Numbered from the stretch's first letter, positions 34,918 through 43,796 are shown. The stretch is 55,336 bases of DNA from Actinomycetota bacterium (GCA_009704945.1 WLDG01000008.1:1-55336), one strand, 5' to 3'. Numbers and translations are program-made. Notes: generated by a model from the sequence alone, not told the origin.

Positions 34918-35522
34918 TGATCTAACAGGGCACTTACCCTGCCAATAACCTGTTGATGAATTTCGTCTGGTGACAAACTTGCATCCACGACCAGGAATCT
35001 TGGTTGGTTCGACATCTTTAGATATTCATTTCTAGCGCGTTCAAAGAATTCAACTTGTTCCCGCTCTAGTCGATCTGGTTCAGTTCCCTTGTTTCCGCGT
35101 CGGCGCATCGCCTCATCAGCTGGCAGATCAAGCAGTACCGTGAGATCGGGCAGAAGATTATCTACGGCCCATAGAGAAATGTTTCTGACCTCATCCACAT
35201 CTAATTCTCGAGCCGCGCCTTGATAGGCAACTGAAGAGTCAAAGTAGCGATCTGATAGAACAACCTTGCCGGCTTCTAAAGCGGGGCGGATTTTGGTTGC
35301 GACGTGGTGAGCTCGATCCGCTGCATATAAGAGGGCTTCTGATCTTGCTGAAACATCACCCTTGCGGTGGAGAAGCAGGTGCCTGATTTCCTGTCCGAGC
35401 TCCGTGCCACCGGGCTCTAGGGTCCGAAGAACCTGTTTACCGTTGTCCACCAAGAAGCGCTCGAGCATATCCAACTGGGTCGATTTTCCAACCCCATCGA
35501 TTCCCTCAAAGGTTATAAACAT
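34914..35522 (-). CDS. tmk: Thymidylate kinase
   Basis: Phosphorylates dTMP to dTDP for DNA synthesis. 202 residues. P-loop GIDGVGKST at 7-15, the DR(Y/H) motif in DRYFDSSVAYQG near 93-104, and a LID region with RRGNKGTEPDRLE. It shares one base with the topA stop (TGATG) and four bases with holB. Confidence 0.96.
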   Translation of the reverse strand: MFITFEGIDGVGKSTQLDMLERFLVDNGKQVLRTLEPGGTELGQEIRHLLLHRKGDVSARSEALLYAADRAHHVATKIRPALEAGKVVLSDRYFDSSVAYQGAARELDVDEVRNISLWAVDNLLPDLTVLLDLPADEAMRRRGNKGTEPDRLEREQVEFFERARNEYLKMSNQPRFLVVDASLSPDEIHQQVIGRVSALLDQ

Positions 35523-38095
35523 CAGCGCTTTTTCTTCTTGGAAGTTTTTGGTGCTGCTTGGCCTGGCTCCACTCCTAGTTTCTCACGTCGAATGGCTAGT
35601 AGTTCAAAGGCTCGGTCCGGCGAGAGCTCTTCGATGGTCTCTTCTTTTGGAATTGTCGCATTGATAACACCATCAGAGACATAGGGGCCAAATTGGCCAG
35701 TTTTTGCCACGACGTTTAGCTTCGATGCTGGGTCTTCACCAAACTCCTTCAATGGCGTAGCGGCAGTGCGACGACCCCTGGTCTTAGGTTGCTTATAAAT
35801 CTCAAGCGCTTCATCCAAAGTGATTTCTAAAATCTGCTCTTCGCGCTCAAGCGAGCGAGAGTCAGCTCCACGCTTTAGGTACGGACCAAACTTTCCATTT
35901 TGCGCTGTGATCATGGTTTGAGTTTCCGGATCAATCCCAACTTCGCGCGGCAACGCAAGAAGCTTTAGTGCTTCCTCATAAGAAACTGTTTCGGGTGACA
36001 TTGATTTAAACAAGCTGGCAGTCTTTGGCTTAGGTGCTCCCTCGTCCATGATTGCAACATAGGGGCCGTAGCGTCCGTTCTTGACAACGATGTCAAATCC
36101 AGTGTCAGGATCTGGCCCAAGCACGCGATCCTTAATCTCAGGTGCATTAGCTAGCTCAACAGCTTTTTCTGTCGTTAGCTGATCTGGTGTTAGACCAATT
36201 GGAATATTTACGATTCGTCTTTCTTCACCTGAACCGATTTCCAGGTAAGGGCCATATTTGCCGGTTCGAAGAGTTATTCCCTCCCCCAGATCAAAACTGT
36301 TAATGGCTCGCGGATCTGAGTCTGCCAAGGACTCAACCAGCGCACGCAAACCATCATCGCCAAAATAAAAGTCTTTTAGCCACTTGCTTCGATCGAGTTC
36401 GCCCATGGCAATGCGGTCAAGATCCTCTTCCATCTTGGCTGTGAACTCATAATCAACCAAGTGATCAAAGTTCTCCTCTAAGAATCTGGTAATCGTGAAT
36501 GCAATCCACTCCGGAACTAGAGCACTACCTTGCTTGATCACGTAGCCCTTGCCGATAATGGTCGAAATAATTGAGGCGTAGGTAGAGGGTCGTCCAATTC
36601 CCTTTTCTTCTAGGGCCTTCACGAGCGAAGCTTCGGTGTATCGAGCTGGCGGCTGCGTTTGATGGCTCTTTGCAGTTGATTCCTTTATATCTACGCTGGC
36701 GCCCTCGCTTAGGCTTGGAAGCTTTCCGCTGTCCTCATCCTCTTCTTCTTTGGTCTCGTCATAGACCGCCATAAAGCCCTTGTAGTTCACGACCGTGCCA
36801 CTGGCGGTGAACTCGAGCAGGCCAGTGGCGCTCTTTAGCTCTAACTTGGCCGTTGTGGTGGAGAGCTTGGCATCTGCCATTTGGGAGGCCAGGGTTCTGC
36901 GCCAAATTAGGTCATATAGAGCGTGTGATTTTCCAAGTAACACAGATTCCAACTCGGCTGGAGTCTGGAAAACATCTCCGGCCGGACGAATAGCTTCGTG
37001 AGCCTCTTGAGCATTCTTTGACTTAGCTGCATAGTCTCTCGGTGCGTCAGCCACAAGATCTTTGCCAAACATCTCCCCCGCTTGTTTTCTCGCAGCTTCA
37101 ATCGCTTGTTGCGAAAGGTTTGGAGAGTCAGTTCGCATATAGGTGATGTGACCGGCTTGATAAAGCTGCTGAGCAATATCCATTGTCATCTTTGCGCTCA
37201 ACCCAAGTTTTCTTGATGCTTCCTGCTGCAAAGTAGAGGTTGTAAATGGAGCGTATGGCTTTCTGGAATTTGGTTTTGACTCGACCGAGACAACTTTCAA
37301 TGTCTTGCCATTTACTTCAGCTGCAATCTTCTCGGCAGCTTCTGTGTCTAAAACCACAACATCGGCTGTCAGTTTTCCTTTTTCGTCAAAGCTCTTGGAA
37401 ACCGCCAGACGCTTAGCATCAATTGACAGCAGCTTGGCATCAAAGACCACGGAATCAAATTCACAACTAGCAACCACGGAAGCATAGTTCGCGGCAACGA
37501 ATGCCATTCGCTCACGCTCGCGCTCAACGATCAATCGCATTGCAGGTGATTGGACGCGGCCAGCCGAGAGTCCGCGGTTTATCTTGCGCCAAAGAACTGG
37601 AGAGATTTCATAGCCAACTAGACGATCCAAAACTCGCCGGGTCTCCTGGGCCTGAATCAGATTGTCATCGAGATCTCGGGTGTTTTCTTTTGCCTCTGAA
37701 ATCGCCTTGGCCGTGATTTCGTTGAAGACCATTCGCTTTACTGGAACCTTAGGTTTGAGCACCTGCAAAAGGTGCCAAGCAATTGCCTCACCCTCACGGT
37801 CCTCATCTGTGGCGAGGTAGAGCTCATCGCAGGTCTTTAGGGCCTGCTTGAGTTCCGTGACGGTTTTGTTCTTGCCAGCGGAGATGACATAAAAAGGTGT
37901 GAAGTCGTTTTCGATATCGATCGAAAACTTGGCCAATGATGGGCTGGCCTTCTTTTGCTCGGTGGGGATTTCCTTAGCCTCCGCCAGATCGCGGATATGG
38001 CCGACTGAGGCCATGACCGAAAAGTCATCGCCCAGGTATTTGGCTATTGTCTTGGCCTTGGCAGGCGACTCAACAATGACCAGCTTCTTGCCCAA
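35522..38095 (-). CDS. topA: DNA topoisomerase I
   Basis: Relaxes negative supercoils (type IA). 857 residues. Toprim domain opening LVIVESPAKAKTIAKYLG at 5-22, and catalytic Tyr319 in HITYMRTDSPNLS. After the core, repeated C-terminal modules with GKYGPYLE, NGRYGPYV, NGKFGPYL and TGQFGPYV take the place of zinc fingers, as in other actinobacteria. The start is TTG 38095. It lies 10 bases after the last Tad-locus gene and heads topA-tmk-holB. Confidence 0.97.
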   Translation of the reverse strand: MGKKLVIVESPAKAKTIAKYLGDDFSVMASVGHIRDLAEAKEIPTEQKKASPSLAKFSIDIENDFTPFYVISAGKNKTVTELKQALKTCDELYLATDEDREGEAIAWHLLQVLKPKVPVKRMVFNEITAKAISEAKENTRDLDDNLIQAQETRRVLDRLVGYEISPVLWRKINRGLSAGRVQSPAMRLIVERERERMAFVAANYASVVASCEFDSVVFDAKLLSIDAKRLAVSKSFDEKGKLTADVVVLDTEAAEKIAAEVNGKTLKVVSVESKPNSRKPYAPFTTSTLQQEASRKLGLSAKMTMDIAQQLYQAGHITYMRTDSPNLSQQAIEAARKQAGEMFGKDLVADAPRDYAAKSKNAQEAHEAIRPAGDVFQTPAELESVLLGKSHALYDLIWRRTLASQMADAKLSTTTAKLELKSATGLLEFTASGTVVNYKGFMAVYDETKEEEDEDSGKLPSLSEGASVDIKESTAKSHQTQPPARYTEASLVKALEEKGIGRPSTYASIISTIIGKGYVIKQGSALVPEWIAFTITRFLEENFDHLVDYEFTAKMEEDLDRIAMGELDRSKWLKDFYFGDDGLRALVESLADSDPRAINSFDLGEGITLRTGKYGPYLEIGSGEERRIVNIPIGLTPDQLTTEKAVELANAPEIKDRVLGPDPDTGFDIVVKNGRYGPYVAIMDEGAPKPKTASLFKSMSPETVSYEEALKLLALPREVGIDPETQTMITAQNGKFGPYLKRGADSRSLEREEQILEITLDEALEIYKQPKTRGRRTAATPLKEFGEDPASKLNVVAKTGQFGPYVSDGVINATIPKEETIEELSPDRAFELLAIRREKLGVEPGQAAPKTSKKKKR

Positions 38096-38105
38096 TTGGA
38101 AACCC

Positions 38106-38450
38106 CTAATCCTTCTGGGCCGCCTCCGCCGATGCCGTTAGAGCCAACCCTAAGTAATTCATACCAGCGCTTACGCTGACAACTCCACCGACAATACGGC
38201 AGGAATCTAGGTTTGCGCCATTAACCCGCGCCAATTCAGCTGCATTTGGGCAGGGATAACCAGCAATTATGCCGATTCTGCTATCGGAACCCGCTAGGGC
38301 TGCCAGGTCCGTAATCATCTGCAGCCGGGCCTGTTGACGCCCAAAATCCAGTGCCAAGCCAACTGCAATTGCCAAAAAACTGATTAAACCGGCAACGATA
38401 ACGCTCAAACTGACAGCCGAACCACGCTCTAGCCAATCGGGATTGCGCAA
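38106..38450 (-). CDS. TadG/Rv3654c-like secreted pseudopilin-type protein
   Basis: 114 residues. A short N-terminus (LERGSAVSL) precedes one long hydrophobic helix (about 13-36), then a small soluble domain with a cysteine pair (residues about 66 and 83). It resembles the helicase/secretion-neighbourhood TadE-like family (Rv3654c) next to the mycobacterial Tad locus. Unlike the two upstream pilins it lacks a Glu at position +5 after the glycine. It overlaps the TadE gene by 22 bases. Confidence 0.75.
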   Translation of the reverse strand: MRNPDWLERGSAVSLSVIVAGLISFLAIAVGLALDFGRQQARLQMITDLAALAGSDSRIGIIAGYPCPNAAELARVNGANLDSCRIVGGVVSVSAGMNYLGLALTASAEAAQKD

Positions 38451-38719
38451 TACTCACTCTCCAAAATCAATGGCTCTTTTCTAAGCACCAGACACTGAAA
38501 TCTCTCGCGCTCGATGATCTCCAGCTCAAAACCAGCTGGCGCCTCAACACTGTGTCCAAGCGAGTGTAGGCGTGCTAGTTGCATGGCCGTCAATTCAAGT
38601 TTTATTGCTGACAGAGCAATCGGGAAGAGTCCCAGCAGCGCTGTCACCGCCAAGATCACTACTGGTGTAATCAGCATGAACTCAGCGGTGACCGCACCTC
38701 TTTCGCTATGAAATGCCAA
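38429..38719 (-). CDS. TadE-like minor pilin
   Basis: About 96 residues from TTG 38719; the frame allows a start at TTG 38740 (103 residues). Near the N-terminus SERG/AVTAEFMLI gives a prepilin-like cleavage site with Glu at +5, followed by a hydrophobic helix (about 13-38), and a cysteine pair in the C-terminal part. It is a TadE-type pseudopilin of the Flp/Tad system. Its beginning overlaps the end of the DUF4244-like pilin gene, in another frame. Confidence 0.8.
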   Translation of the reverse strand: MAFHSERGAVTAEFMLITPVVILAVTALLGLFPIALSAIKLELTAMQLARLHSLGHSVEAPAGFELEIIERERFQCLVLRKEPLILESEYCAIPIG

Positions 38720-38867
38720 GAGCTCTCGCCACCAGACCAAATAGCAATTGCCGAACTTCTTCGCTACGCATGATTAGCAGCATCAATCCAGCGAAGGCAA
38801 CACCAGCCAGAGTTGCGATTGCATACTCGGCCGTGATTGCACCTCTTTCGCTTTTTATCAGGTTCAT
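38706..38867 (-). CDS. Flp/DUF4244-like major pilin, short
   Basis: 53 residues. MNLIKSERG precedes a prepilin-peptidase-like site G/AITAEYA with Glu +5 and Tyr +6, the Flp pilin signature. A hydrophobic helix (about 16-33) and a short amphipathic tail follow. GGAG lies five bases before ATG 38867. It corresponds in place and size to DUF4244 proteins of actinobacterial Tad loci and is the probable main pilin. No prepilin peptidase gene is in the window. Confidence 0.85.
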   Translation of the reverse strand: MNLIKSERGAITAEYAIATLAGVAFAGLMLLIMRSEEVRQLLFGLVARALGIS

Positions 38868-38879
38868 TTTTCTCCTTTC

Positions 38880-39593
38880 TTATTTTGTTAGTCCAACCAT
38901 GGTTGGAGGGATGGTGAAAAGCATGAAAGCTGGCAATGTTGTTGTCCCCAGTGGAATAAGTAGCCGAACAGAAAGAGTTCGAAGAGCTGCGATTTTTTCT
39001 GCTAGTTGACGTTGCAGAGTGTTCTCAATTTCACTCTCAACCAAAGCAGCTAGGCCAGCGCCAGTTCTTTTGGTTAGTGAGACTAGTTTTGCCACTTTCT
39101 CACTGGAGAGAAGATTAGGGAAGTAATTAGCAATTTGGCCCACGTTCATTCCAGCAGCAATCGCAACAGAGAACTTTTGAAGTTCACTGATGGAAAACTC
39201 GTAATCTATTCCAGAGAGCATTCGATTACTGATTCGATTTCCCAACAGCAAAAGTAAGCTGCCAAGCAGTAGCGAGATAAGCACTAGGGGATTGATCAAA
39301 CTAGCAAGACTGCTGATTCCGGTGAGGACAGTAAGAGCTAAAGTCAGCGCTGGTAGCCAAAGCAATAAACGCCTGGTGGCTCGTGGCATTGCTAAGGCCT
39401 GATTTAGCTCAGCTATTGCCCTATCCAGGATTTCCTGCTGCGCGGACAGTGATATAAGAAGTGTCTTCAGCGGGGCACCCAACCGGATTCCTAGCACTAG
39501 CTCTTCTGGCAAATCGGTGGCTTTTAGTTCAGAAAGTGCCGTTTTCAAATCAACTCCTGCTGAGAGAAGCGCAGCTAATTGTCTAAGGTCCAT
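38880..39593 (-). CDS. Type II/IV secretion system F-family membrane protein (TadB/TadC-like)
   Basis: 237 residues. A short N-terminal cytoplasmic part, two adjacent membrane helices (about 73-115), a cytoplasmic T2SSF domain (FSVAIAAGMNVGQIANYF) and a final helix near the C-terminus. It is the inner-membrane platform for the TadA motor. Actinobacterial loci usually carry two such genes (tadB and tadC); only one is here, abutting tadA with no gap. Confidence 0.85.
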   Translation of the reverse strand: MDLRQLAALLSAGVDLKTALSELKATDLPEELVLGIRLGAPLKTLLISLSAQQEILDRAIAELNQALAMPRATRRLLLWLPALTLALTVLTGISSLASLINPLVLISLLLGSLLLLLGNRISNRMLSGIDYEFSISELQKFSVAIAAGMNVGQIANYFPNLLSSEKVAKLVSLTKRTGAGLAALVESEIENTLQRQLAEKIAALRTLSVRLLIPLGTTTLPAFMLFTIPPTMVGLTK

Positions 39594-40490
39594 TTAGATG
39601 CGCTCCATCTGCATGTGGCCGCTAACCAATTGAACTGATGCAATTGCACTGACATGCCTTGTGGGATTTCTCTCTAACTGAATAAAAAAATCAATTGAGC
39701 TTGAAACAAATTGAGTTGTGAGCTCTGCTGAGATTCCAGATAGCAGACCAAGAATCAGTAACCTCTGCGGAATTTGATCTAGGGATGTTGCGTGCAGAGT
39801 GGTTAGTGAACCGGGATGGCCATTACTAACTGCCTGCAAGAAAGCCAGAAACTCTTCTTTTCTAACCTCACCAACCACTACCCGGTCTGGACGCATTCGT
39901 AGCGATTGAGTTACCAGCTGCGTGAGCGTTACCTTACCAACTCCCTCCTGATTGTTTTCACGCGCGATAAGAGAAATGGCTGGGAAGGGTAAAAATAGTT
40001 CGGGCACCTGCTCAATGGTGATGATGCGCTCTTTTGATTCTGCCAGCAGAGCTCGCAACAGCGTGGTTTTGCCACTTGAGGTTGCGCCAGAAATCACGAT
40101 CGTCTTTTTACCTAATACTGCGTTTGCTAAAAATTCAGCCTGCTCTTCACTGAGCATTTTTTCAGCAACCAGCTTGTTTAGATTTATAAATTCATCGGAA
40201 TGAACACGCACGCTCAAACTTGCTTGATTACTAACTCCGTGTGGCAGGAGCATGTGCAGGCGCAGATTATCGATGCTGAGATCGAGCATTGGAGATGCGA
40301 TATCAAGGCGAGCGCCGTTTTCAAACGCCAGCTGACGAAGTTCTTTTTCCAGCTCTTGAGAATCAGAAAAAGGAGACTTGATTGGTTGAAGCGCTCCCCC
40401 GCAATCAACCAGACAGTGACCGCCAAAGAGCAGGACATCTTTCACCCCTGGTATGGAGATCAATGGGGCAAGCCAATTTGGAATCGTCAT
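39594..40490 (-). CDS. tadA: Tad pilus assembly ATPase (TadA/CpaF-like)
   Basis: 298 residues, shorter than typical TadA proteins of roughly 350-450, mostly at the N-terminus. Walker A GATSSGKTT lies near 136-144, and an Asp-box/His-box region with HATSLDQIPQR near 230-240 is preserved, as is the RMRPDRVVVGEVRKEE segment with catalytic Glu. It powers pilus assembly or secretion. The start is likely ATG 40490, though no ribosome site is evident. Confidence 0.9.
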   Translation of the reverse strand: MTIPNWLAPLISIPGVKDVLLFGGHCLVDCGGALQPIKSPFSDSQELEKELRQLAFENGARLDIASPMLDLSIDNLRLHMLLPHGVSNQASLSVRVHSDEFINLNKLVAEKMLSEEQAEFLANAVLGKKTIVISGATSSGKTTLLRALLAESKERIITIEQVPELFLPFPAISLIARENNQEGVGKVTLTQLVTQSLRMRPDRVVVGEVRKEEFLAFLQAVSNGHPGSLTTLHATSLDQIPQRLLILGLLSGISAELTTQFVSSSIDFFIQLERNPTRHVSAIASVQLVSGHMQMERI

Positions 40491-40545
40491 GGCGTGAGCA
40501 TGGCTCAGTCCAAGAATTTCAATAAAGCGAAATAGATATCTGTGG

Positions 40546-40640
40546 AAAAAGAAGGGGCGGTAGCTTTGGGGGAAAGCTACCGCCGTCTACCGGGTTCAAA
40601 ATGGGGGGATTTCCCCCGGTAGAAACTGACCGAAGTCAGT
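40546..40640 (-). ncRNA. Candidate 6C small RNA
   Basis: On the minus strand: a TATTCT box (40647-40652), six bases, then a transcript start near 40640. It opens with hairpin ACTGAC-TTCG-GTCAGT. A hairpin CTACCGGG/CCCGGTAG (40615-40622 with 40587-40594) follows, carrying six C in its loop. A 12-bp hairpin GGCGGTAGCTTT/AAAGCTACCGCC comes next with five C in its loop, then a T-rich tract. Two C-loop hairpins, the second being the terminator, are the hallmark of the actinobacterial 6C family, including B11 of Mycobacterium tuberculosis, which from memory also lies beside the Tad-like genes. Confidence 0.72.
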
Positions 40641-40646
40641 GCATTG

Positions 40647-40652
40647 AGAATA
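40647..40652 (-). promoter_or_regulatory. -10 box TATTCT for the 6C RNA
   Basis: TATTCT on the complement strand, six bases before the first base of the TTCG hairpin at 40640. No good -35 hexamer is visible 17 bases upstream. Confidence 0.5.
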
Positions 40653-40674
40653 ATCCGAAACCATAGTTTTTGTT

Positions 40675-40686
40675 CCCCAATTGGGG
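40675..40686. promoter_or_regulatory. Perfect 12-bp dyad CCCCAATTGGGG
   Basis: CCCCAATTGGGG lies 23 bases upstream of the 6C RNA -10 box, centred near -40 from its start, and 70 bases before the acs start. This is a suitable place for a regulator of either transcript. No family of regulator is recognised. Confidence 0.4.
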
Positions 40687-40755
40687 GACTTTCACAAACT
40701 CCCAGTGTTTTCCAAGGCCGGAAGTCTGGCAGTATGGAGGCCAGTAAGGACGAGG

Positions 40756-42723
40756 ATGTCAGAGCCAGAAATCGAGAATCTGCTGAGCGAAACCAGAAGG
40801 TTTGCGCCAGCTCGGGAGTTTGCTGCCCAGGCGATTGCCCAGCCGGGGATTTATGACGAGGCGGAAGACTTCGTTGAGTTCTGGTCCAAGCAGGCCAAAT
40901 CCCTGCACTGGCACAAACCCTTCACTAAAGCGCTGGATTTCTCAGATGCCCCGTTTGCCAAATGGTTCGAAGATGGCGAGCTGAACGTCAGTTATAACTG
41001 CCTAGACCGCCATGTTGAAGCAGGCTGGGGAAAGCGAATTGCTCTGTTTTTTGAAGGCGAGCCGGGTGATAGCAAAACCTACACCTATCTAGATCTACTG
41101 ACCGAAGTGAAGAAGGCAGCAAACTTGCTAATCAAGCTTGGCGTTAGAGCCGGCGACAGAGTTGCGATTTACATGCCTCACATCCCCGAAGCAGTGATTG
41201 CTATGCAGGCTGTTGCAAGAATTGGCGCCGTTCACTCCGTTGTGTTTGGGGGCTTCTCCGCTGATTCATTAGCTGATCGAATCCAAGATGCTGGCGCCAA
41301 GCTGGTGATCACTGCGGATGGCGGCTACCGCAAAGGAAAAGCATTGCCACTGAAGCCAGCAGTTGATGAAGCGTTGGCAAATGAGAAATGTCCTTCGGTC
41401 GAAAAAGTTCTCGTAGTCAAGCGCTGTGCGAATGAAATTGCTTGGGATGAGAGTCGCGATCTTTGGTGGGACGAAGAAATGGCTCTCGTTGACAAAGAAC
41501 ATGTGGCTCAGGGGTTCAGCGCTGAGCACCCGCTTTTCATTCTCTACACATCAGGCTCCACCGGAAAACCAAAGGGCATTCTCCACACCACCGGTGGTTA
41601 CCTAACGCAAACTTCCTACACTCACAAAAACGTCTTTGATCTACATGAAGGACAAGATGTTTACTGGTGCACGGCGGATGTTGGCTGGATTACTGGCCAC
41701 TCCTATGTCGTCTATGGTCCAATGGCTAACGGTGCAACCCAGGTGATTTATGAGGGAACTCCGGATACTCCTGACTGGGGCAGATGGTGGGACATTGTTC
41801 AGAAGTATCACGTCAACATCTTCTATACAGCTCCCACTGCAATTCGAACCTTCATGAAACTTGGCAGCAAGGTAGTTAGTCACTACGACCTTTCATCACT
41901 TCGACTTCTCGGTTCAGTTGGTGAGCCAATCAATCCGGAAGCTTGGATTTGGTATCGAGATGTAATTGGTTCTGGAAAGACTCCGATTGTTGACACCTGG
42001 TGGCAAACCGAAACCGGTGCAATCATGATTTCGCCACTTCCCGGAATTACAGAAACAAAACCTGGCAGCGCTATGAAGCCACTGCCCGGCATTAGTGCAG
42101 CCGTTGTGGATGATGATGGCAAAGTTGTTGGAAATGGTCACGGCGGTTACCTCACCATCACTCAACCTTGGCCCTCCATGCTCCGCGGAATCTGGGGAGA
42201 CCCAGAGAGATTCAAGCAGACCTACTGGTCTCGCTTCCCTGGCAAGTACTTCGCGGGAGACGGTGCCAAGCTTGATGAAGATGGTGATCTATGGCTGCTT
42301 GGCCGTGTGGATGATGTCATGAATGTGTCCGGCCACCGCCTTTCGACCACTGAGATTGAATCTGCCCTAGTGGCACACCCATATGTTGCCGAAGCGGCAG
42401 TGGTTGGAGCTAGCGATGCGACGACTGGTCAGGCAGTAGTTGCCTTTGTGATTCTGCGACGAAGCCAACTTGATCACACCGGCAGTGAGGCTGACATCAC
42501 TAAAGAACTACGCGACCATGTCGCGAAAATGATTGGTCCGATTGCTAAACCCAGAACCATCTTTGTCGTGAGCGAACTACCTAAGACCCGCTCCGGCAAA
42601 ATCATGCGAAGACTACTCCGGGATGTAGCGGAAGACAGACCAATTGGAGATGTGACAACCCTCTCTGACACCACTGTCATGGACACCATCAAGACTCGAG
42701 TTGGCTTAGGAGCCGAAGACTAA
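40756..42723 (+). CDS. acs: Acetyl-CoA synthetase (AMP-forming)
   Basis: Activates acetate with ATP and CoA. 655 residues from ATG 40756, preferred because AAGGA lies five bases upstream and the length is standard; a longer frame opens at TTG 40681. AMP-binding motif [11 protein letters not shown] near residue 260, and the C-terminal acetylation-site motif [14 protein letters not shown] near 600, are intact. Direct abutment to an acetyltransferase gene (GTG 42724, right after the stop) invites the idea of lysine-acetylation control, but that is inference. Confidence 0.97.
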   Translation: MSEPEIENLLSETRRFAPAREFAAQAIAQPGIYDEAEDFVEFWSKQAKSLHWHKPFTKALDFSDAPFAKWFEDGELNVSYNCLDRHVEAGWGKRIALFFEGEPGDSKTYTYLDLLTEVKKAANLLIKLGVRAGDRVAIYMPHIPEAVIAMQAVARIGAVHSVVFGGFSADSLADRIQDAGAKLVITADGGYRKGKALPLKPAVDEALANEKCPSVEKVLVVKRCANEIAWDESRDLWWDEEMALVDKEHVAQGFSAEHPLFILYTSGSTGKPKGILHTTGGYLTQTSYTHKNVFDLHEGQDVYWCTADVGWITGHSYVVYGPMANGATQVIYEGTPDTPDWGRWWDIVQKYHVNIFYTAPTAIRTFMKLGSKVVSHYDLSSLRLLGSVGEPINPEAWIWYRDVIGSGKTPIVDTWWQTETGAIMISPLPGITETKPGSAMKPLPGISAAVVDDDGKVVGNGHGGYLTITQPWPSMLRGIWGDPERFKQTYWSRFPGKYFAGDGAKLDEDGDLWLLGRVDDVMNVSGHRLSTTEIESALVAHPYVAEAAVVGASDATTGQAVVAFVILRRSQLDHTGSEADITKELRDHVAKMIGPIAKPRTIFVVSELPKTRSGKIMRRLLRDVAEDRPIGDVTTLSDTTVMDTIKTRVGLGAED

Positions 42724-43164
42724 GTGGTAAACATTCGAGAAGCTGTTGCTGATGATGAGCAGGCCATTCTTGCTCTGCTGCGCATTTATTGTGAAGAGGC
42801 CGAAACACCTCACTCTGATGATCATCTACTAACTGGACTGAGGCCACTTCTAACAACAAATCCTCATGGCGTGGTCTTAGTAGCAGAACAAGAAGAAATC
42901 ATTGGCTACTCAATCCTCACCTGGGGTTGGGGAATCGAATCCGGTGGGCAAGAAGCTCTGGTTGATGAAATGTTGATTGAACCATCAAAGCGTGGAACTG
43001 GGATTGGTCAGACACTAATGCAAGCTTCGATTGACAGAGCAAAACAGCAGGGGGTGAAAGTAATCTTTCTAGAAACCGAGAGAGATAACCCTCGCTCCAG
43101 AAAGCTCTATGAAAAACTTGGGTTTGAAGAAGAGTCGTCTATTTGGATGAGCTACCGCTTCTAA
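42724..43164 (+). CDS. GNAT-family N-acetyltransferase
   Basis: 146 residues. Acetyl-CoA motif KRGTGIGQTLMQ near 91-102, and the strand FLETERDNPRSRKLYEKLGF typical of GNAT enzymes. GTG 42724 follows the acs stop with no gap, so it is cotranslated with acs. It could acetylate acetyl-CoA synthetase or an unrelated small molecule. Its last 4 bases overlap ridA on the other strand. Confidence 0.85.
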   Translation: MVNIREAVADDEQAILALLRIYCEEAETPHSDDHLLTGLRPLLTTNPHGVVLVAEQEEIIGYSILTWGWGIESGGQEALVDEMLIEPSKRGTGIGQTLMQASIDRAKQQGVKVIFLETERDNPRSRKLYEKLGFEEESSIWMSYRF

Positions 43165-43619
43165 ACAAACTCCACAATTAATTCAACTTCCACCGGAGCA
43201 TCCAGCGGCAGTACCGCAACACCAACAGCGCTTCGAGCGTGAATTCCTTTTTCACCAAAAATTTGCTCCAGCAATTCACTTGCGCCGTTGACCACAGCAG
43301 GCTGTTGAGTGAAGGAAGCATCCGAGGCAACAAAGCCAACAACTTTGACTATCTTCTTCACGCGGTCAAGATCCCCCAACACGCTCTTCACCGCAGCCAC
43401 CGCATTCAAAGCGCAAACTCGCGCAATTTCTTTTCCTTGCTCGGCAGTCAGGTCTTTACCCACCTTGCCGGTTGCAACCAACTTGCCATCAACTAGTGGA
43501 ATTTGACCTGCCGTGAAAACTAAATTGTCCGACACCACTGCAGGAACGTATGCACCTGCCGGTGTAGCAACCGCTGGCAAAGTTATGCCAAGTTCGCTGA
43601 GCCTTTGGTTTGCGCTCAT
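43161..43619 (-). CDS. RidA-family enamine/imine deaminase
   Basis: 152 residues, in the RidA/YjgF/YER057c/UK114 family. It probably hydrolyses reactive 2-aminoacrylate or similar intermediates. The conserved segments FTAGQIPLVDGKLV and the C-terminal ARSAVGVAVLPLDAPVEVE, with the arginine that binds substrate in this family, are present. It overlaps the small upstream gene (ATGA), which supports that gene as real. Confidence 0.9.
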   Translation of the reverse strand: MSANQRLSELGITLPAVATPAGAYVPAVVSDNLVFTAGQIPLVDGKLVATGKVGKDLTAEQGKEIARVCALNAVAAVKSVLGDLDRVKKIVKVVGFVASDASFTQQPAVVNGASELLEQIFGEKGIHARSAVGVAVLPLDAPVEVELIVEFV

Positions 43620-43768
43620 TCAGCTACTCGCTTGAAAAAGGCGATCAGCCCACCCTGCGGCCCAGTAATCACCTGGACCAGCTCCCAGCCCTGTTTGCCC
43701 CAGGTATTGAGGATTTCGGTTTCTTTATGCAGAAGTAGGGGGGTTGTGACGTATTCCCACTTGGTCAT
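43616..43768 (-). CDS. Small DUF4177-like protein
   Basis: 50 residues: MTKWEYVTTPLLLHKETEI, then NTWGKQGWELVQV and a GPQGGLIAFFKR end. The WEYV...N.WG..GWELV pattern is that of DUF4177, a short beta-rich domain of unknown function common in actinobacteria. ATG 43768 has GGAG six bases upstream. It overlaps the ridA start by four bases. Confidence 0.85.
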   Translation of the reverse strand: MTKWEYVTTPLLLHKETEILNTWGKQGWELVQVITGPQGGLIAFFKRVAE

Positions 43769-43796
43769 TCTCAGCTCCGTATCAGATTTGGCAAGG

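Noticed and set aside
40681-40755. N-terminal 25-residue extension of acs from TTG 40681.
   Set aside because: ATG 40756 has a good ribosome site and gives the standard length; the extension runs over the dyad region.
40491-40755. The hairpins in the tadA-acs gap as simple terminators of flanking genes.
   Set aside because: Both flanking genes start here rather than end, so the stems are better explained as a small RNA with its own terminator.
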